64,000 bases of DNA from Hankyongella ginsenosidimutans (GTDB taxonomy: Bacteria > Pseudomonadota > Alphaproteobacteria > Sphingomonadales > Sphingomonadaceae), in NCBI RefSeq assembly GCF_005144965.1, contig NZ_CP039704.1, forward strand, positions 2,464,001 through 2,528,000. Direction: 5' to 3'. The position numbers and the translations under genes are program-made. Below the pieces are notes generated by a model. It did not search any database, was not told the DNA's origin, and saw only the letters and a list, made by a program, of their open reading frames with translations. Shown here piece after piece: positions 41,631-53,090 of the stretch; positions within the stretch are counted from its first letter, which is position 1; each line of letters begins with the position of its first letter.

Positions 41631-42053
41631 ATGGCCATCGAGCGCACCTTTTCGATCATCAAGCCGGACGCCACCCGCCGCAACCTGACCGGCAAGATCA
41701 ACGCCAAGCTGGAAGACGCGGGCCTGCGCATCGTGGCGCAAAAGCGCATCCACATGACCCGCGCGCAGGCGGAGAGCTTCTACGGCGTGCACCGCGAGCG
41801 CCCGTTCTTCAATGACCTGGTGACCTTCATGATCTCCGGCCCGGTCGTGGTGCAGGTTCTGGAAGGCGAGAACGCCGTGGCCCGCAACCGCGAAGTGATG
41901 GGCGCCACCAACCCGGCCAACGCCGACGCCGGCACCATCCGCAAGGAATTCGCCGAGAGCATCGAGGCCAATTCGGTCCATGGCTCCGACAGCCTTGAGA
42001 ATGCAGCGATCGAAATCGCCTATTTCTTCGCCGGCACCGAAATCGTCGGTTGA
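41631..42053 (+). CDS. ndk: Nucleoside diphosphate kinase
   Basis: Balances nucleoside triphosphate pools by ping-pong phosphate transfer. 140 aa, intact. Contains [20 protein letters not shown] and the phosphorylated His in the [12 protein letters not shown] signature at about residue 117. Confidence 0.98.
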   Translation: MAIERTFSIIKPDATRRNLTGKINAKLEDAGLRIVAQKRIHMTRAQAESFYGVHRERPFFNDLVTFMISGPVVVQVLEGENAVARNREVMGATNPANADAGTIRKEFAESIEANSVHGSDSLENAAIEIAYFFAGTEIVG

Positions 42054-42057
42054 TCCT

Positions 42058-42091
42058 GCGGTCGTCCCCTGGTGATACGCCGGGGGACCGC
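42058..42091. terminator. Hairpin between convergent ndk and purN
   Basis: GCGGTC-GTCCCC pairs imperfectly with GGGGGACCGC across a 10-12 nt loop. It sits in the 38-bp gap between the two stops and may serve both strands; no clear T-tract is present on either side. Confidence 0.4.
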
Positions 42092-42708
42092 CTACACCGC
42101 CAGCCCCAGGACCCGGCGGCCTTGGATGCGCCAGCCGTCCTGCGCAAGCGCACGTACGCACGCCGGGTACAGCCGGTGCTCCTCGGCAAGGACGCGTGCG
42201 GCCAGGCTGTCCGCCGTATCGTCATCCAGCACGGGCACGACCGCCTGAGCGAGGATCGGGCCGTCGTCAAGCTCCGGCGTGACGAAATGCACGCTGCAAC
42301 CGTGAAACCGGACGCCGGCCTCAAGGGCCCGTGCGTGGGTGTCCAGCCCCTTGAATGAAGGTAGCAGCGAGGGGTGAATGTTGATCATCGCCTGCGGCCA
42401 GCCGGCAATGAAGCGTGCGCCGAGGATGCGCATGAACCCCGCCAGGCAGACCAGCGTGACGTCATGACGGCGCAGGCTGGCATCCATCGCCGCCTCGAAG
42501 GCGTCGCGATCCGGATAGTCCTTGCGCTTGAAAGTCTCGACCGGGATGCCTGCAGCGCGCGGACGCTGCAACCCCGGTGCATCGGCCTTGTCGGAGAGCA
42601 CACAGGCGATGCGGACCGTCGGATCGCCGGCGAATGCGTCCATCAGTGCCTGCAGGTTGCTGCCACGCCCCGAGATCAGGACCCCGAGCCGCATCGGATC
42701 AGCCGGCA
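42092..42708 (-). CDS. purN: Phosphoribosylglycinamide formyltransferase
   Basis: 10-formyl-THF-dependent formylation of GAR, third step of purine synthesis. Intact. [20 protein letters not shown], the catalytic Asn/His region [12 protein letters not shown] and [20 protein letters not shown], then [16 protein letters not shown] with the catalytic Asp. The start may be 42708 (MPADP, overlapping purM) or 42694 (MRLGVL); the family usually begins at the latter. Confidence 0.96.
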
Positions 42709-43800
42709 TGCGCGGCATCCCACACGTCCGCATAGCCCCAGACGCCAGCCGCACCGCTGACCCGGCATTCCGCGAGGTCCGGCAGGCCTTCTTCAAGCGT
42801 GCCGATGCGATAGACGGTCTCGCCCGCCGCGTGCAGCGCCTCGGCGACGGCAGTTGCTTCGTCTGCGGCCACCACCACCACCATGCCGATGCCGCAGTTG
42901 AGCGTGCGCACCAGCTCCTGCGGCGGCAGCCGGGCCGCGTCGCGTGCCCAGGCGAATACCGGGGCAGAGACCAGGTGCCGGCGTCGATGCGGGCGGCGAC
43001 ACCATCCGGCAGCACGCGCGGCACATTCTCGGTCAGGCCACCACCCGTGATGTGCGCGAGCGCCTTGATATGCCCGGCGCGAATGAGCGGCAGCAGGCTT
43101 GCGACATAGATGCGCGTCGGCGTCAGCAGGGCATCGCCCAGAGTGCAAGCAGGATCGAAAGGCGCGGGGCTGGCGACGCTCAGACCTTCGGCGGCCATGA
43201 TCCGGCGCACCAGCGAAAAGCCGTTGGAATGCACCCCGGACGACGCAAGCCCGAGCAGGACCTGCCCTGGCTTGACGGCATCGCGCTTCAGGTGCTGGCC
43301 GCGCTCCACCGCGCCGACCGCAAAGCCGGCAAGATCGAAGTCGCCAGCGGCATAGACCCCCGGCATCTCGGCGGTCTCGCCGCCGATCAGCGCGCACCCG
43401 GCCTGGCGGCACCCTTCGGCTATACCGGCAACGATGTCCGCGCCCATTGTCGGATCCAGCTTGCCGGTCGCGAAATAGTCCAGGAAGAACAAAGGCTCGG
43501 CACCTTGCACGATCAGGTCGTTCACGCTCATGGCGACCAGGTCGATGCCGACGCCGCGCACATTGCCGGCCTCCGCCGCCAGCTTGACCTTGGTGCCAAC
43601 GCCGTCGGTGCAGGCGACGAGCACCGGGTCGGTGTAGCCCGCAGCGCGCAGATCGAAAAGGCGCCGAAGCCGCCCAGCGACACGTCAGCGCCCGGCCGGC
43701 GCGTCGCCGCTGCGACCGGGGCGATGGCGCGCACCAGTGCATTGCCGGCATCGATCGAGACGCCGGCATCGGCGTAAGTGATGGGTTTGGTGTCGGACAT
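42699..43800 (-). CDS. purM: Phosphoribosylformylglycinamidine cyclo-ligase, frameshifted
   Basis: Forms AIR from FGAM with ATP. Start 43800 ([20 protein letters not shown]). Then [77 protein letters not shown] and [14 protein letters not shown]. Breaks near 43655, 42965 and possibly another close by. About 367 aa. It overlaps purN. A 167-bp repeat element lies upstream, between it and the divergent DUF2066 gene. Confidence 0.94.
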
Positions 43801-43855
43801 TGGGAATTTTCTCCGCTGACGCGCTGGCAGTGCGGCGCGACAAGCCCATTGGCAG

Positions 43856-44022
43856 CTCGTGTCGTGGAATCGAAGCACGCTCTATAATGATATCGGGCTC
43901 TGATGCGAACTTCGATTCTAAAAACGACATTGGAAACAGTGTCTTGCTCGTATCCTTTTCGAGTCCTAACTCCAACCGGCCCTGATATTGGGTGTAACGG
44001 ATTTCAGATTCGGGACACTCGT
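43856..44022. repeat. 167-bp dispersed double-hairpin element, copy 1
   Basis: Homologous over its full length to 51059-51225, with no net gap (constant offset 7203). Shared blocks include GTCGTGGAATCGA, GCGAACTTCGATTC and GTGTAACGGATTTCAG. Internal inverted repeats GGAATCGAAG and CTTCGATTC are seen near the left. It fills the divergent space between purM and the DUF2066 gene. It has no coding features of its own. Confidence 0.7.
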
Positions 44023-44069
44023 GCGCACTCTATGCTATCGCGGATCGCGTGAACTCAACAGGAACATCG

Positions 44070-45423
44070 ATGCTCATGAAATTCTGGCCCGCGCTTGCGG
44101 GCTTGGCGCTCCTGGCGGTCGGGGTCGGCGCCGTGGCGCAGGAGGCGGCGGCGCCGGCGCGCAACGTCGCCATTGCCGCTCCTGAGACAGCGGACACCTA
44201 CCGGATCGCCGGCGTCATGGTGGACGTGAAGGCGGCAAGCGGCGACCTGGCGCGCAGTGCGGGTTTCACCGAGGCGCAGCGCAAGGCCTGGCCGCTGCTG
44301 TGGGCGCGCCAGAGCGGCGGCGCACCCGGCGAGGCCCCGGGGCTCGGCGACGGCGTGCTGAACACCCTGGTGCGCGGAATCGACATCGAACAGGAATATC
44401 AGGTCAGCAACCGTTACGTCGCCCGGCTGGCGGTGGCGTTCAACCCGCAGAAGGCCGCCCGCTATTTCGGCACGGTTGATGGCGCCAAGCGCTCGGCGCC
44501 GACGCTGCTGCTGACCATGCTTGAGGATGGCGGCACGGTGCTCGGCGACACGCAGGAAAGTCCCTGGTATCGCGCCTGGGTGCGTTTCGGCTCAAGCGCC
44601 AGTCTTGGCAATTATGTGCGCCCGCCCGGCGATCTGACCGATCGATTCTGCTGAACGGGCATCGCGCGCTGCGCGGGCAGCCCGAGTTGCTGCAGAAAAT
44701 CCTCATTCGCTATCAGGCGGCGGACCTTGTGGTCATGCGCGCGCATCTCAGCCGTCGCTTTCCCGGCGGGCCGGTCGATGGCGAATTCACGAGCTATCAT
44801 GGCCTCAGCGCGACGCCGCTTGCGCGGTTCACCTTGAGCGCCGCTGATCCGAGTCGGCTGGAGAATATGCTGGCGGCGGCAGCCGCCCGGTTGGATGGCG
44901 CGTTCAGCGAGGCCGTGCGCGCCGGCGACATCACGCCGCCCAAAAGCTTCACGCCGGTCGTGCTGGCGGACGATACCGCACCCAAGCCGTCGCTGCGCGC
45001 GCTGGAACTCGCGGAGGGTTTGACCGTGCGCGTCAATACCCCGATGCGCAGGCGCTGGCGGCAATCGAGCGGCGGCTGCGCGCGGTGCGCACCGTCAGCG
45101 GCCTGGTGGTGCTCGATCTGTCCCTGGGAGGCAATTCCGGGCTGCGTATCGCCCACGAGGAAAGCCTGGACTGGCTGCGCTACGAGCTTGACCAGGCCGG
45201 CCTGCGACTGGTGGAAACGCCGGCGGGTCTGCTGCTGCGCGATCGCCAACCGGGCGACGCGCCGATCGCACGCCCGGAACCGGTGGACGAAACCGTCTCG
45301 GAAACCGATGCCCCGCCGGCCCGCGCGCCCGTCAGTCCGGGTGCCGCGCCTGCTGCCGCACCTCCACGGTCACCGGCCAATCTCCTCAGCCCGCCGCGTG
45401 CGCCGGCGAACCCGGGCGGTTGA
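44070..45423 (+). CDS. DUF2066 domain protein, secreted, frameshifted
   Basis: Exported protein of unknown function regularly found before hdaA in Alphaproteobacteria. Start at 44070 with AACAGGA upstream; signal peptide FWPALAGLALLAVGVGAVAQ. DUF2066 segments: YRIAGVMVDVKAASGDLARS, EAQRKAWPLLWARQ, QVSNRYVARLAVAFNPQKAA. After a break near 44645: LLNGHRALRGQPELLQKILI and FTSYHGLSATPLARFTLSAA. A second break near 45045 leads to a Pro/Ala-rich tail ending ANPGG. About 451 aa. Confidence 0.8.
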
Positions 45424-45425
45424 CC

Positions 45426-46109
45426 ATGGCGGAACAGTTGCCGCTGCCGTTGCGTTACCAGACCGCACACGGCGTCGGCGATTTCATCGTCTCTGCGGCG
45501 AATATCGAGGCGGTCCGCTTTCTCGATCTCTGGCCGGCCTGGCCGCACCACGCGGCGCTGCTCCTCGGGCAGGCGCAATCGGGCAAGAGCCACCTCGGGG
45601 CGATTCTCTGCGGCAGGGCAGGTGGGTTGACCCTGCGGCCGGGGCAACTGCACAGCCTGCTGCGTGCGCCGCTGTTGGTGATCGAGGACCTTGATGGCGG
45701 CGTCGACCAGGAAGGGTTGTTTCATATGATGAACCGGGCCCAGCAGGACCGGTTTCATCTGCTGTTGCTGGCCCGCGAGGATCCAGCGCGCTGGGGGCTT
45801 TCGCTGCCGGATCTGGCCTCGCGCCTGACCGCGACGCCGCGCGTGGCGATCGCGCCGCCGGACGACGCGCTGATCGCGCCGCTGCTGCTGAAGCGTCTTC
45901 GCGACCGCGGCTTGACCGCCAACCCCGAGGTGCTCGCCTATCTCGCCAGCCGGTTGCCGCGCACTTATGACGCGTTTGGAGACATCGTCGACAGACTCGA
46001 CGCCCTGTCGCTGGCCGACCGTGCGAACCTCACCGTTCCGCTTGCCCGGCGCGCTCTTGCGACCCTGGATGCCGAATTAGGCTTTTACCCTGATGGGCCG
46101 CAGGGTTAA
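45426..46109 (+). CDS. hdaA: HdaA, DnaA-related replication regulator
   Basis: Stimulates ATP hydrolysis on DnaA together with the sliding clamp (RIDA). It lacks the DnaA DNA-binding domain. The N-terminal clamp-binding motif EQLPLPL is present. An AAA+ region follows with LLLGQAQSGKSHLGAIL (Walker A-like) and LLVIEDLDGGVDQ (Walker B). 227 aa, intact. The start ATG lies 2 bp after the DUF2066 stop. Confidence 0.9.
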   Translation: MAEQLPLPLRYQTAHGVGDFIVSAANIEAVRFLDLWPAWPHHAALLLGQAQSGKSHLGAILCGRAGGLTLRPGQLHSLLRAPLLVIEDLDGGVDQEGLFHMMNRAQQDRFHLLLLAREDPARWGLSLPDLASRLTATPRVAIAPPDDALIAPLLLKRLRDRGLTANPEVLAYLASRLPRTYDAFGDIVDRLDALSLADRANLTVPLARRALATLDAELGFYPDGPQG

Positions 46110-46118
46110 ACAGGCGCC

Positions 46119-48341
46119 ATGACCGAGACGATCGCGCCCTCCACGCCGCGCCGCACCCGCCGCACCGCCGCCCGGCGTAGCGCCGCCGTGTCCGTTGCGA
46201 TCCCGCCATCGCGTTACAGCAACCGGGAAATCTCCTGGCTGGCGTTCAATTTCCGGGTGCTGGAGGAGGCGCGCAACCAACGCCATCCGCTACTGGAGCG
46301 CCTGCGCTTCCTGTCGATATCGGGCAGCAATCTGGATGAGTTCTACATGGTGCGCGTCGCCGGCCTGCGCGGGCAGGTTGACGCCGGCGTGCAGACGATG
46401 AGCCCGGACGGGCTGACCCCGACCCAGCAACTCGAACAGGTCGCCCAGCGCGCAGAGGACCTGATGCGCGTGCAGCAGGAAATCTGGGCGGAATTGCTGC
46501 CGCAGTTGAACGCCGCCGGAGTGAGGCTGTGCGGCGTCGGGTGCCTGGACGATGCCGCACGCCGCTGGCTTGATGGTTATTTCCTCGAGCAGATTTTCCC
46601 TGTGCTGACGCCGCTTGCCATCGACCCGGCGCACCCGTTCCCGTTCCTTCCGAACAAGGGTTTCAGCCTGGTGGTCGCGCTGCGCCGCGAATCGGACAAA
46701 TCGGTCCTGAACGCGCTGCTGCCGTTGCCGAGCCTGCTGCCGCGCTTCATCCGCGTGCCAGGCGTGGATCTCTGCTATATCAGCCTGGAGGATTGCGTGC
46801 GGGCCTATCTGCCGCAGCTTTTCCCCGGATACAAAGTGCTGGGCGACGGTGCGTTTCGCATCATCCGTGACAGCGATATCGAGATCGAGGAGGAGGCAGA
46901 GGATCTGGTGCGCTTCTTCGAGTCGGCGCTCAAGCGCCGGCGGCGCGGGCAGGTGATCCGCCTGAAGATCGAGTCGAGCATGCCGGCGGACCTCAAACGC
47001 ATGGTCGTCCGCGAGCTTGGCGTCGGCGAACGCGACGTGGTCGAGGTTAACGGTATCCTCGGCGTGGCCGAGACCTCGCAACTGATCGGCGACGAGCGGC
47101 CGGACCTCAAGTTCGCGCCGTTCAGCCCGCGCTTCCCGGAGCGCATCCGCGAGCACGGCGGCGATTGCTTCGCCGCGATCCGCGCCAAGGACCTGGTGGT
47201 TCACCACCCCTATGAAAGCTTCGACGTCGTGCTGGCGTTCCTGAAACAGGCCGCCGCCGATCCGGATGTGGTCGCGATCAAGCAGACGCTGTACCGCGCC
47301 GGCAAGAACTCCCCGATCGTGCGCGCGCTGGTGGAGGCGGCGGAGGCCGGCAAGTCGGTGACGGCGGTCGTCGAGCTGAAGGCCCGCTTCGACGAGGAGC
47401 AGAACATCCGCTGGGCGGCCGAGCTGGAGCGCGCCGGCGCGCAGGTGGTCTACGGCTTCATCGACCTCAAGACCCACGCCAAGCTGTCGATGGTCGTGCG
47501 GCGCGAGGCCGGCGAACTGCGCACCTACTGCCATTTCGGCACCGGCAACTATCACCCGGTCACGGCGCGCATTTACACGGACCTGAGCTACTTCACCGCC
47601 GACCCCGTGCTGGCGCGCGATGCTGCCCATGTGTTCAACTATATCACCGGTTACGTCTCGCCGACCCGTCTTGAGTCGCTGTCCATGTCGCCGGGCGGCA
47701 TCCGCCGCACGCTGACCGAAAAGATCGACCGTGAGATCGCCAACGCGCAGGCCGGCAGGCCGGCGCAGATCTGGGCGAAGCTGAATTCGCTGGTCGACCC
47801 CGGCATCATCGACAAGTTGTACGAAGCCAGCCAGGCGGGCGTGGAGATCGATCTGGTCATCCGTGGCATCTGCTGTCTGCGCCCCGGCATCCCCGGTCTG
47901 TCGGAGCGGATAAGGGTCAAATCCTGCATCGGTCGTTTTCTGGAGCACGCCCGTATCGTCGCCTTCGCCAATGGCCACGCGCTGCCTTCGCGCCATGCGC
48001 TGGTCTACATTTCCTCCGCGGACTGGATGACCCGCAATCTCGATCGTCGGGTCGAGGTGATGGTGCCGATCCACAACGCCACGGTTCATGCGCAGGTGCT
48101 CGATCAGGTGATGGTCGCGAACCTGAAAGACACGGCGCAATCCTGGCTCCTGGATGCTGACGGCCAGTATCGGCGGGTGGAAGCCGACCCGGACAAGCAA
48201 TTCAATCTGCACGATTATTTTATGAACACACTCGTTGTCCGGGCAGGGGCACACGCACAGCCGGACCTTGCGCATCCCCGGCTCGACCCGCCGCATGTCG
48301 CCGGGCAGCCGGAGGACGCCACCCTCAACGGCGCGGCATGA
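46119..48341 (+). CDS. ppk: Polyphosphate kinase 1
   Basis: Reversibly makes polyphosphate from ATP. 740 aa, intact, standard length. The N domain starts around [36 protein letters not shown]; the head domain GSNLDEF; the catalytic domain has [20 protein letters not shown], the phosphorylated His in [17 protein letters not shown], and the second PLD-like half ([38 protein letters not shown]). It has a basic N-terminal extension of about 30 residues. The stop overlaps ppx (ATGA), pairing synthesis with degradation. Confidence 0.97.
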   Translation: MTETIAPSTPRRTRRTAARRSAAVSVAIPPSRYSNREISWLAFNFRVLEEARNQRHPLLERLRFLSISGSNLDEFYMVRVAGLRGQVDAGVQTMSPDGLTPTQQLEQVAQRAEDLMRVQQEIWAELLPQLNAAGVRLCGVGCLDDAARRWLDGYFLEQIFPVLTPLAIDPAHPFPFLPNKGFSLVVALRRESDKSVLNALLPLPSLLPRFIRVPGVDLCYISLEDCVRAYLPQLFPGYKVLGDGAFRIIRDSDIEIEEEAEDLVRFFESALKRRRRGQVIRLKIESSMPADLKRMVVRELGVGERDVVEVNGILGVAETSQLIGDERPDLKFAPFSPRFPERIREHGGDCFAAIRAKDLVVHHPYESFDVVLAFLKQAAADPDVVAIKQTLYRAGKNSPIVRALVEAAEAGKSVTAVVELKARFDEEQNIRWAAELERAGAQVVYGFIDLKTHAKLSMVVRREAGELRTYCHFGTGNYHPVTARIYTDLSYFTADPVLARDAAHVFNYITGYVSPTRLESLSMSPGGIRRTLTEKIDREIANAQAGRPAQIWAKLNSLVDPGIIDKLYEASQAGVEIDLVIRGICCLRPGIPGLSERIRVKSCIGRFLEHARIVAFANGHALPSRHALVYISSADWMTRNLDRRVEVMVPIHNATVHAQVLDQVMVANLKDTAQSWLLDADGQYRRVEADPDKQFNLHDYFMNTLVVRAGAHAQPDLAHPRLDPPHVAGQPEDATLNGAA

Positions 48342-49868
48342 GCCGGTTTTTCGGCATAGGGCCCGCCGCAGCACGCGATGCGGCGACCGCGGGTGCGCCG
48401 GTTGCGATCATCGATGTCGGCTCCAACTCGGTGCGGATGGTGGTCTATCGCGGCCACGGGCGCATGCCGGCCGTCCTGTTCAACGAAAAGACCATGTGCG
48501 CGCTTGGCCTTGGCGTCGCGATCAGCGGCCGCCTTGATCCGGATGCCAGCGAGATGGCGCTGAAGACGCTCAAGCGCTTCGCCCTGCTGGCGCGGGAAAT
48601 GGGCTGCACGGACGTATCCGCCGTTGCCACCGCCGCGGTGCGGCAGGCGGCTGACGGCCCCAGGTTCATCGAGCGGGTCCGCGAGCGCACCGGTCTGAGG
48701 CTGGAGATCATCAGCGGCGAACAGGAAGCGGAATACTCAGCGCTGGGCGTGCTCTCCGGCATTCCATCGGCGGATGGCGTGGCGGGGATCTGGGCGGCGG
48801 CTCGCTGGAGCTGGCGCGGGTCTGCAACGGCAGCGTGTTCGAGCGGCTGTCGATCCCCATGGGCTCGTTCGTGACCGGCGCTGCGACCGAGGAGGCCATC
48901 CGCGCAAGCCTTGCCAGGGCGTTGAAGCCCTACAGCTGGTTACAGGACGCCCGGGACAAGTCCATCTATGCCGTCGGCGGCACCTGGCGCGCGCTTGCGC
49001 ACCTCGACATGCACGAGACCAGCCATCCGCTGCCGATCCTGCATCAGTACCGCCTGCCGCCTGACCGCCCGCTCGCCCTGGGGGCGATTGCCTCAAGGCT
49101 CGACAAGCGGCGGGTCAAGCTGATCCCGAACGTCAGCGAGCGGCGGGTGGCCGCGATGCCGGGTGCGGCGGTGGCGCTGGATGCCTTGCTGCTGCTCACT
49201 GGCGCGCGCGATGTCATCATCAGCGCCCACGGGGTGCGTGAGGGGCTGCTGTTCAGCCGGCTCAGCCCCGAGGAACGGGCGGAGGATCCGCTTCTTGCCG
49301 CCTGTCGTCAGGAAGCTGGCGAGGAAAGCCGGTTCCACAGCAACGGCGATCGTCTGATGGACTGGCTCGACCCGGTCTTCGTCGAGGGCGAAGACCCGCT
49401 GGACCGTCGCTTGCGCCATGCCGCCTGTCTGCTGTCGGATGTCGCCTGGCGTGGCCACCCGGATTTCCGTGCCGAGCGGGCGCTCGACGCCTCGCTGTAC
49501 GGCAATTGGGTGGGGATCGACGCCCGCGAACGCATGATGCTGGGGATCGCGCTGTTCGTCTGCTACGGCGGCGCGCCGCCCGTGGCTCTGCTCGACATGG
49601 CGGCCAAGCTGTGCACGCCGGACGACCTGCAAATCGCGCGGACCTGGGGCTGGCGCTGCGGCTGGGCCAACGCCTGTGCGGCGGCGCGGTTCAGATGCTG
49701 GCGCGCACGGCGCTGCATCGCGATGGCCGCCGTTTGATACTCGAGCTGCCGACCGACTACGTCGATCTGTTCGGCGAAGTGGTCGAGCGGCGGCTGGAGG
49801 CATTGGCCGATGCGCTGGAGCTTCAGCCGGGCGTTACGGTTGGGCGGGCTCGGGCTCCAGCCGCGTGA
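48338..49868 (+). CDS. ppx: Exopolyphosphatase (Ppx/GppA family), two frameshifts
   Basis: Hydrolyses polyphosphate ends. [20 protein letters not shown] is the first phosphate loop; after a break near 48785 the second loop reads [16 protein letters not shown]. Then [32 protein letters not shown] and a C-terminal HD-like helical part. A second break near 49645 leads to [20 protein letters not shown] and a stop at 49868. About 510 aa, the long form. It is coupled to ppk and its 3' end overlaps the convergent rnd by about 35 bp. Confidence 0.92.
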
Positions 49869-51005
49869 GCTGCGTCTGACCATCGCGCACCGAGAAGGCG
49901 AGGCGGCCCTCCACCAGATCCAGCGCATCGCGCCCGAACATCGTGAAACGCCACCCTTCGAGGATCGGCAGGCCGTTGCGCTCGCCAGCCGCCAGCCGCT
50001 CCAGCTCGTCCGAGCGGCAGACCAGCTTGGGCGCGACATCGGCCTCGTCGCAGCGGATTTTCAGCAGCAGCTTGAGCAGGTCCGCCACCAGCGCCGCGCG
50101 GCTCGAGCGGCCGCGCATCGCCGCGATCCGGCATTTCTTCGCGTGGCAGCGGCTCGGCGGCGTCCAGCACGCGCATGACGGCCGCACCCATCTCGTTCTC
50201 GGCCCAGGACGCCGGCACGCCGCGCACTTTTCCCAGCGATGCCTGGTTGCGCGGCGGGGTCAGCGCCAGGTCGGCGAGCGTCTCGTCCTTGAGCAGGCGC
50301 CGCGCGGCAGGTTGCGCCGCTGCGCTTCCCGCTCGCGCCAGGCCGCGATGGCCTTCAGCCGCCCCAGCACCTCGAGCTTGCGCGACGGCAGCCGGATGCG
50401 CTGCCAAACCGTCTCCGGGTCGATGCTATAGGTCTCGGGGTCGGTGAGGCGGGCCATTTCCTCGTCCAGCCACTCGCCACGATTTTTGCGCCGGAGCTGC
50501 TCCAGCATCTTGGGGAATAGGGCGGCCAGGTGGGTGACATCCCCACCGCGTAGCTCAGTTGGCGTGGCTCAAGCGGCCGGCCCCCAGTCCGTGAAGCGCG
50601 CACCCTTTTCGATGGAAATGCCGAGCATCTTCTCGACCAGATTCTGATAGGAAATCTGCTCCCCATCCCCATGGCCATGGCAGCGACCTGGGTGTCGAAG
50701 GCGGGTGCCGGCAGGCGGCCAGACAGGTTGTAGAAAATCTCGAAATCCTGCCCCGCCGCATGCACCAGCTTCAGCACCGGCTCGTTGTTCAGCAGGTGCA
50801 GCAGCGGATCGAGCGACAGACCTTCCGCCTTCGGATCGACGATCGCCGCCTCGTCCAGCGTCGCAAGCTGCACCAGGCAGAGATCGGAATAGTAAGTGTG
50901 CTCGCGCATGAACTCGGTGTCGATGGCGACGAAATCGGCTTGCGCGAACCTTTGGCAGAGCGCTGAAAGCGCGGCGGTCGTAGTGATGGGTTCAGGGTCA
51001 TGCAC
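49834..51005 (-). CDS. rnd: Ribonuclease D, frameshifted
   Basis: 3'-5' exoribonuclease of tRNA maturation, DEDD superfamily. Exo I: DFVAIDTEFMREHTYYSDLC; Exo II: PVLKLVHAAGQDFEIFYNLS; then LPAPAFDTQVAAMAMGMG. A conserved EPRQLSYAVG segment holds part of Exo III. An HRDC-type C-terminal part includes EWLDEEMARLTDPETY. Breaks near 50660, 50545, 50315 and 50160. The GTG start at 51005 gives VHDPEPIT. About 390 aa. Confidence 0.9.
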
Positions 51006-51058
51006 ATGGCATAGCAGGCTCCTGCGCCTTGACAAATGCCGAGCGAGGCTGTGTTGCT

Positions 51059-51225
51059 CTCGTGTCGTGGAATCGAGGGTCGCCACACCGTGGTATCGGA
51101 CTCATGCGCGAACTTCGATTCCGAAAACGTCACGAGAAACAATGATTTGCTCGTGTCCATGCCGAATCTGAAATCCTGGCGAGCCTGATATCGGGTGTAA
51201 CGGATTTCAGGCTCGGGACACGAGC
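51059..51225. repeat. 167-bp dispersed double-hairpin element, copy 2
   Basis: Second copy of the element at 43856. It has two hairpins. The first pairs CTCGTG/CACGAG and GGAATCGA/TCGATTCC. The second pairs 51149-51176 (GCTCGTGTCC then CCGAATCTGAAATCC) with 51202-51225 (GGATTTCAGGCTCGGGACAC then GAGC), a stem of about 24 bp with a 25-nt loop. It lies in the divergent space between rnd and aspS. Confidence 0.7.
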
Positions 51226-51249
51226 GCCAACCCGAGTTCAGGATTTCCC

Positions 51250-53075
51250 ATGCACGCCTATCGCAGCCATACTTGCTCCGCCTTGCGCGCCGCCGATGTC
51301 GGCCAGCCAGTCCGCCTGTCCGGCTGGGTGCATCGCAAGCGCGACCATGGCAACCTGCTGTTCATCGACCTGCGCGATCATTACGGCATCACCCAGATCG
51401 TGGTGGATTCCGACTCTGCCGCGTTCGCCGCTGCCGAGCACCTGCGCGCCGAATCGGTCATCCGGGTCGACGGCGTCGTGCTGGCGCGCGCAGAGGCAGC
51501 CGTGAATGCGGCGCTGCCGACCGGCGCGATCGAAGTGGCGGCAAAGAAATCGTGCTGCTGTCTGCCGCTGGCGACCTGCCGATGCCGGTGTTCGGCGACA
51601 CCGAGTACCCTGAGGACATCCGGCTGAAATACCGCTTCCTCGATCTGCGCCGGGAGCGGCTGCACAAGAACATCGTGCTGCGCTCGAACGTGATCGCCAG
51701 CCTGCGTCGCCGGATGATCGACCAGGGCTTCATGGAGTTCCAGACGCCGATCCTGACCGCATCCAGCCCGGAAGGCGCGCGCGACTTCCTGGTGCCCAGC
51801 CGCATGCATCCGGGCAAGTTTTACGCGCTGCCGCAGGCGCCGCAGATGTTCAAGCAGTTGCTGATGGTCGCGGGCTTCGACCGCTACTTCCAGATTGCGC
51901 CGTGCTTTCGCGACGAGGACGCCCGCGCCGACCGCTCGCCCGGCGAATTCTACCAGCTCGATTTCGAAATGAGCTTCGTGACGCAGGAAGACGTGTTCGC
52001 CGCCATCGAGCCGGTGCTGCACGGCGTGTTCGAGGAATTCGGCCAGGGGCGCACCGTCACGCCCTATCCGTTCCCGCGCATCGCCTATCGCGAGTCGATG
52101 CTGAAGTACGGTTCCGACAAGCCGGACCTGCGTAACCCGCTGGTCATCACGGACGTCACCGATATCTTCCGTGGCTCGGGCTTCGGGATTTTCGCGCGCA
52201 TGATCGAAGGGGCGCCGTGGTGCGCGCTGTCCCAGCGCCGGGGGCAGGGGCACGGCCGCGCAGCTTCTTCGACGGCATGAACGACTGGGCGCGCGCCGAG
52301 GGCTGGGCCGGGCTCGGCTACATCAACTTCAAGGGTGGTGAGCCCGGCGGGCCGATCGCCAGAATCTGGGCGAGGCGAAGGTCGCCGAACTGGTGGCAGC
52401 GCTCGGGCTCGGGCCGGACGACGGTGTGTTCTTCGCCTGCGACAAGGAAGAAAAGGCCGCCAAGCTCGCCGGCCAGGCGCGCACCAAGGTCGGTCAGGAC
52501 CTGGACCTGATCGAGCAGGGCGCCTTCCGCTTCTGCTGGATCGTCGACTTTCCGATGTTCGAGTATGACGAGCTGGAAAGAAGGTGGTGTTCTCGCACAA
52601 CCCGTTCTCGATGCCGCAGGGCGAGATGGAGGCGCTGGAAACCCGGGATCCGCTCGACATCCTCGCCTATCAGTACGACATCGTCTGCAACGGCGTGGAG
52701 CTGTCGTCCGGCGCGATCCGCAACCACCGGCCCGAGATCATGTACAAGGCGTTCGAGATCGCCGGCTACGGCCCGGAGGTCGTCGACGCCAAGTTCGGTG
52801 GCATGATCAACGCCTTCAAGATGGGCGCACCGCCGCACGGCGGCTCGGCACCGGGCGTCGACCGCATCGTCATGCTGCTGGCGGACGAACCGAACATCCG
52901 CGAGGTCATCGTGTTCCCGATGAACCAGAAGGCGGAAGACCTGATGATGGGTGCGCCGTCCGAAGTGACGCTGAAGCAGTTGCGCGAACTCTCGATCCGG
53001 GTCGTGAAACCGGGTAGCGCTAAGCGCGGCGAGCTGCGGTTGACAGTTCGATCCGCTTGGCCCCTGATGCCTTGA
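51250..53075 (+). CDS. aspS: Aspartyl-tRNA synthetase, several frameshifts
   Basis: Class II synthetase charging tRNA-Asp (possibly also tRNA-Asn). OB-fold anticodon domain: [32 protein letters not shown]. The catalytic core includes [39 protein letters not shown], motif 2 [20 protein letters not shown], the bacterial GAD insert ([20 protein letters not shown] area), [16 protein letters not shown], and motif 3 [16 protein letters not shown]. Breaks near 51545, 52220, 52360, 52580 and perhaps near the 3' end. About 608 aa. Essential, so the breaks are surely artefacts. Confidence 0.96.
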
Positions 53076-53090
53076 AAATCAGGAGGTTCT

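Noticed and set aside
46290..48374. 694-codon open frame antisense to ppk
   Set aside because: GC-rich antisense shadow rich in Arg, Gln, His and Asp with no domain; ppk on the plus strand is unambiguous.
50549..50564. GCGTAGCTCAGTTGG, identical to the D-arm start of many tRNAs
   Set aside because: It is the reverse strand of the conserved rnd segment RQLSYAVG. No acceptor, anticodon or T arm could be found around it.
43685..51160. Similar peptides (DTSK-LF...ESKFA...SIPRHE) read from the minus strand upstream of purM and rnd
   Set aside because: The resemblance follows from the shared 167-bp DNA element. The frames run into other genes out of frame, so a conserved peptide is not supported.
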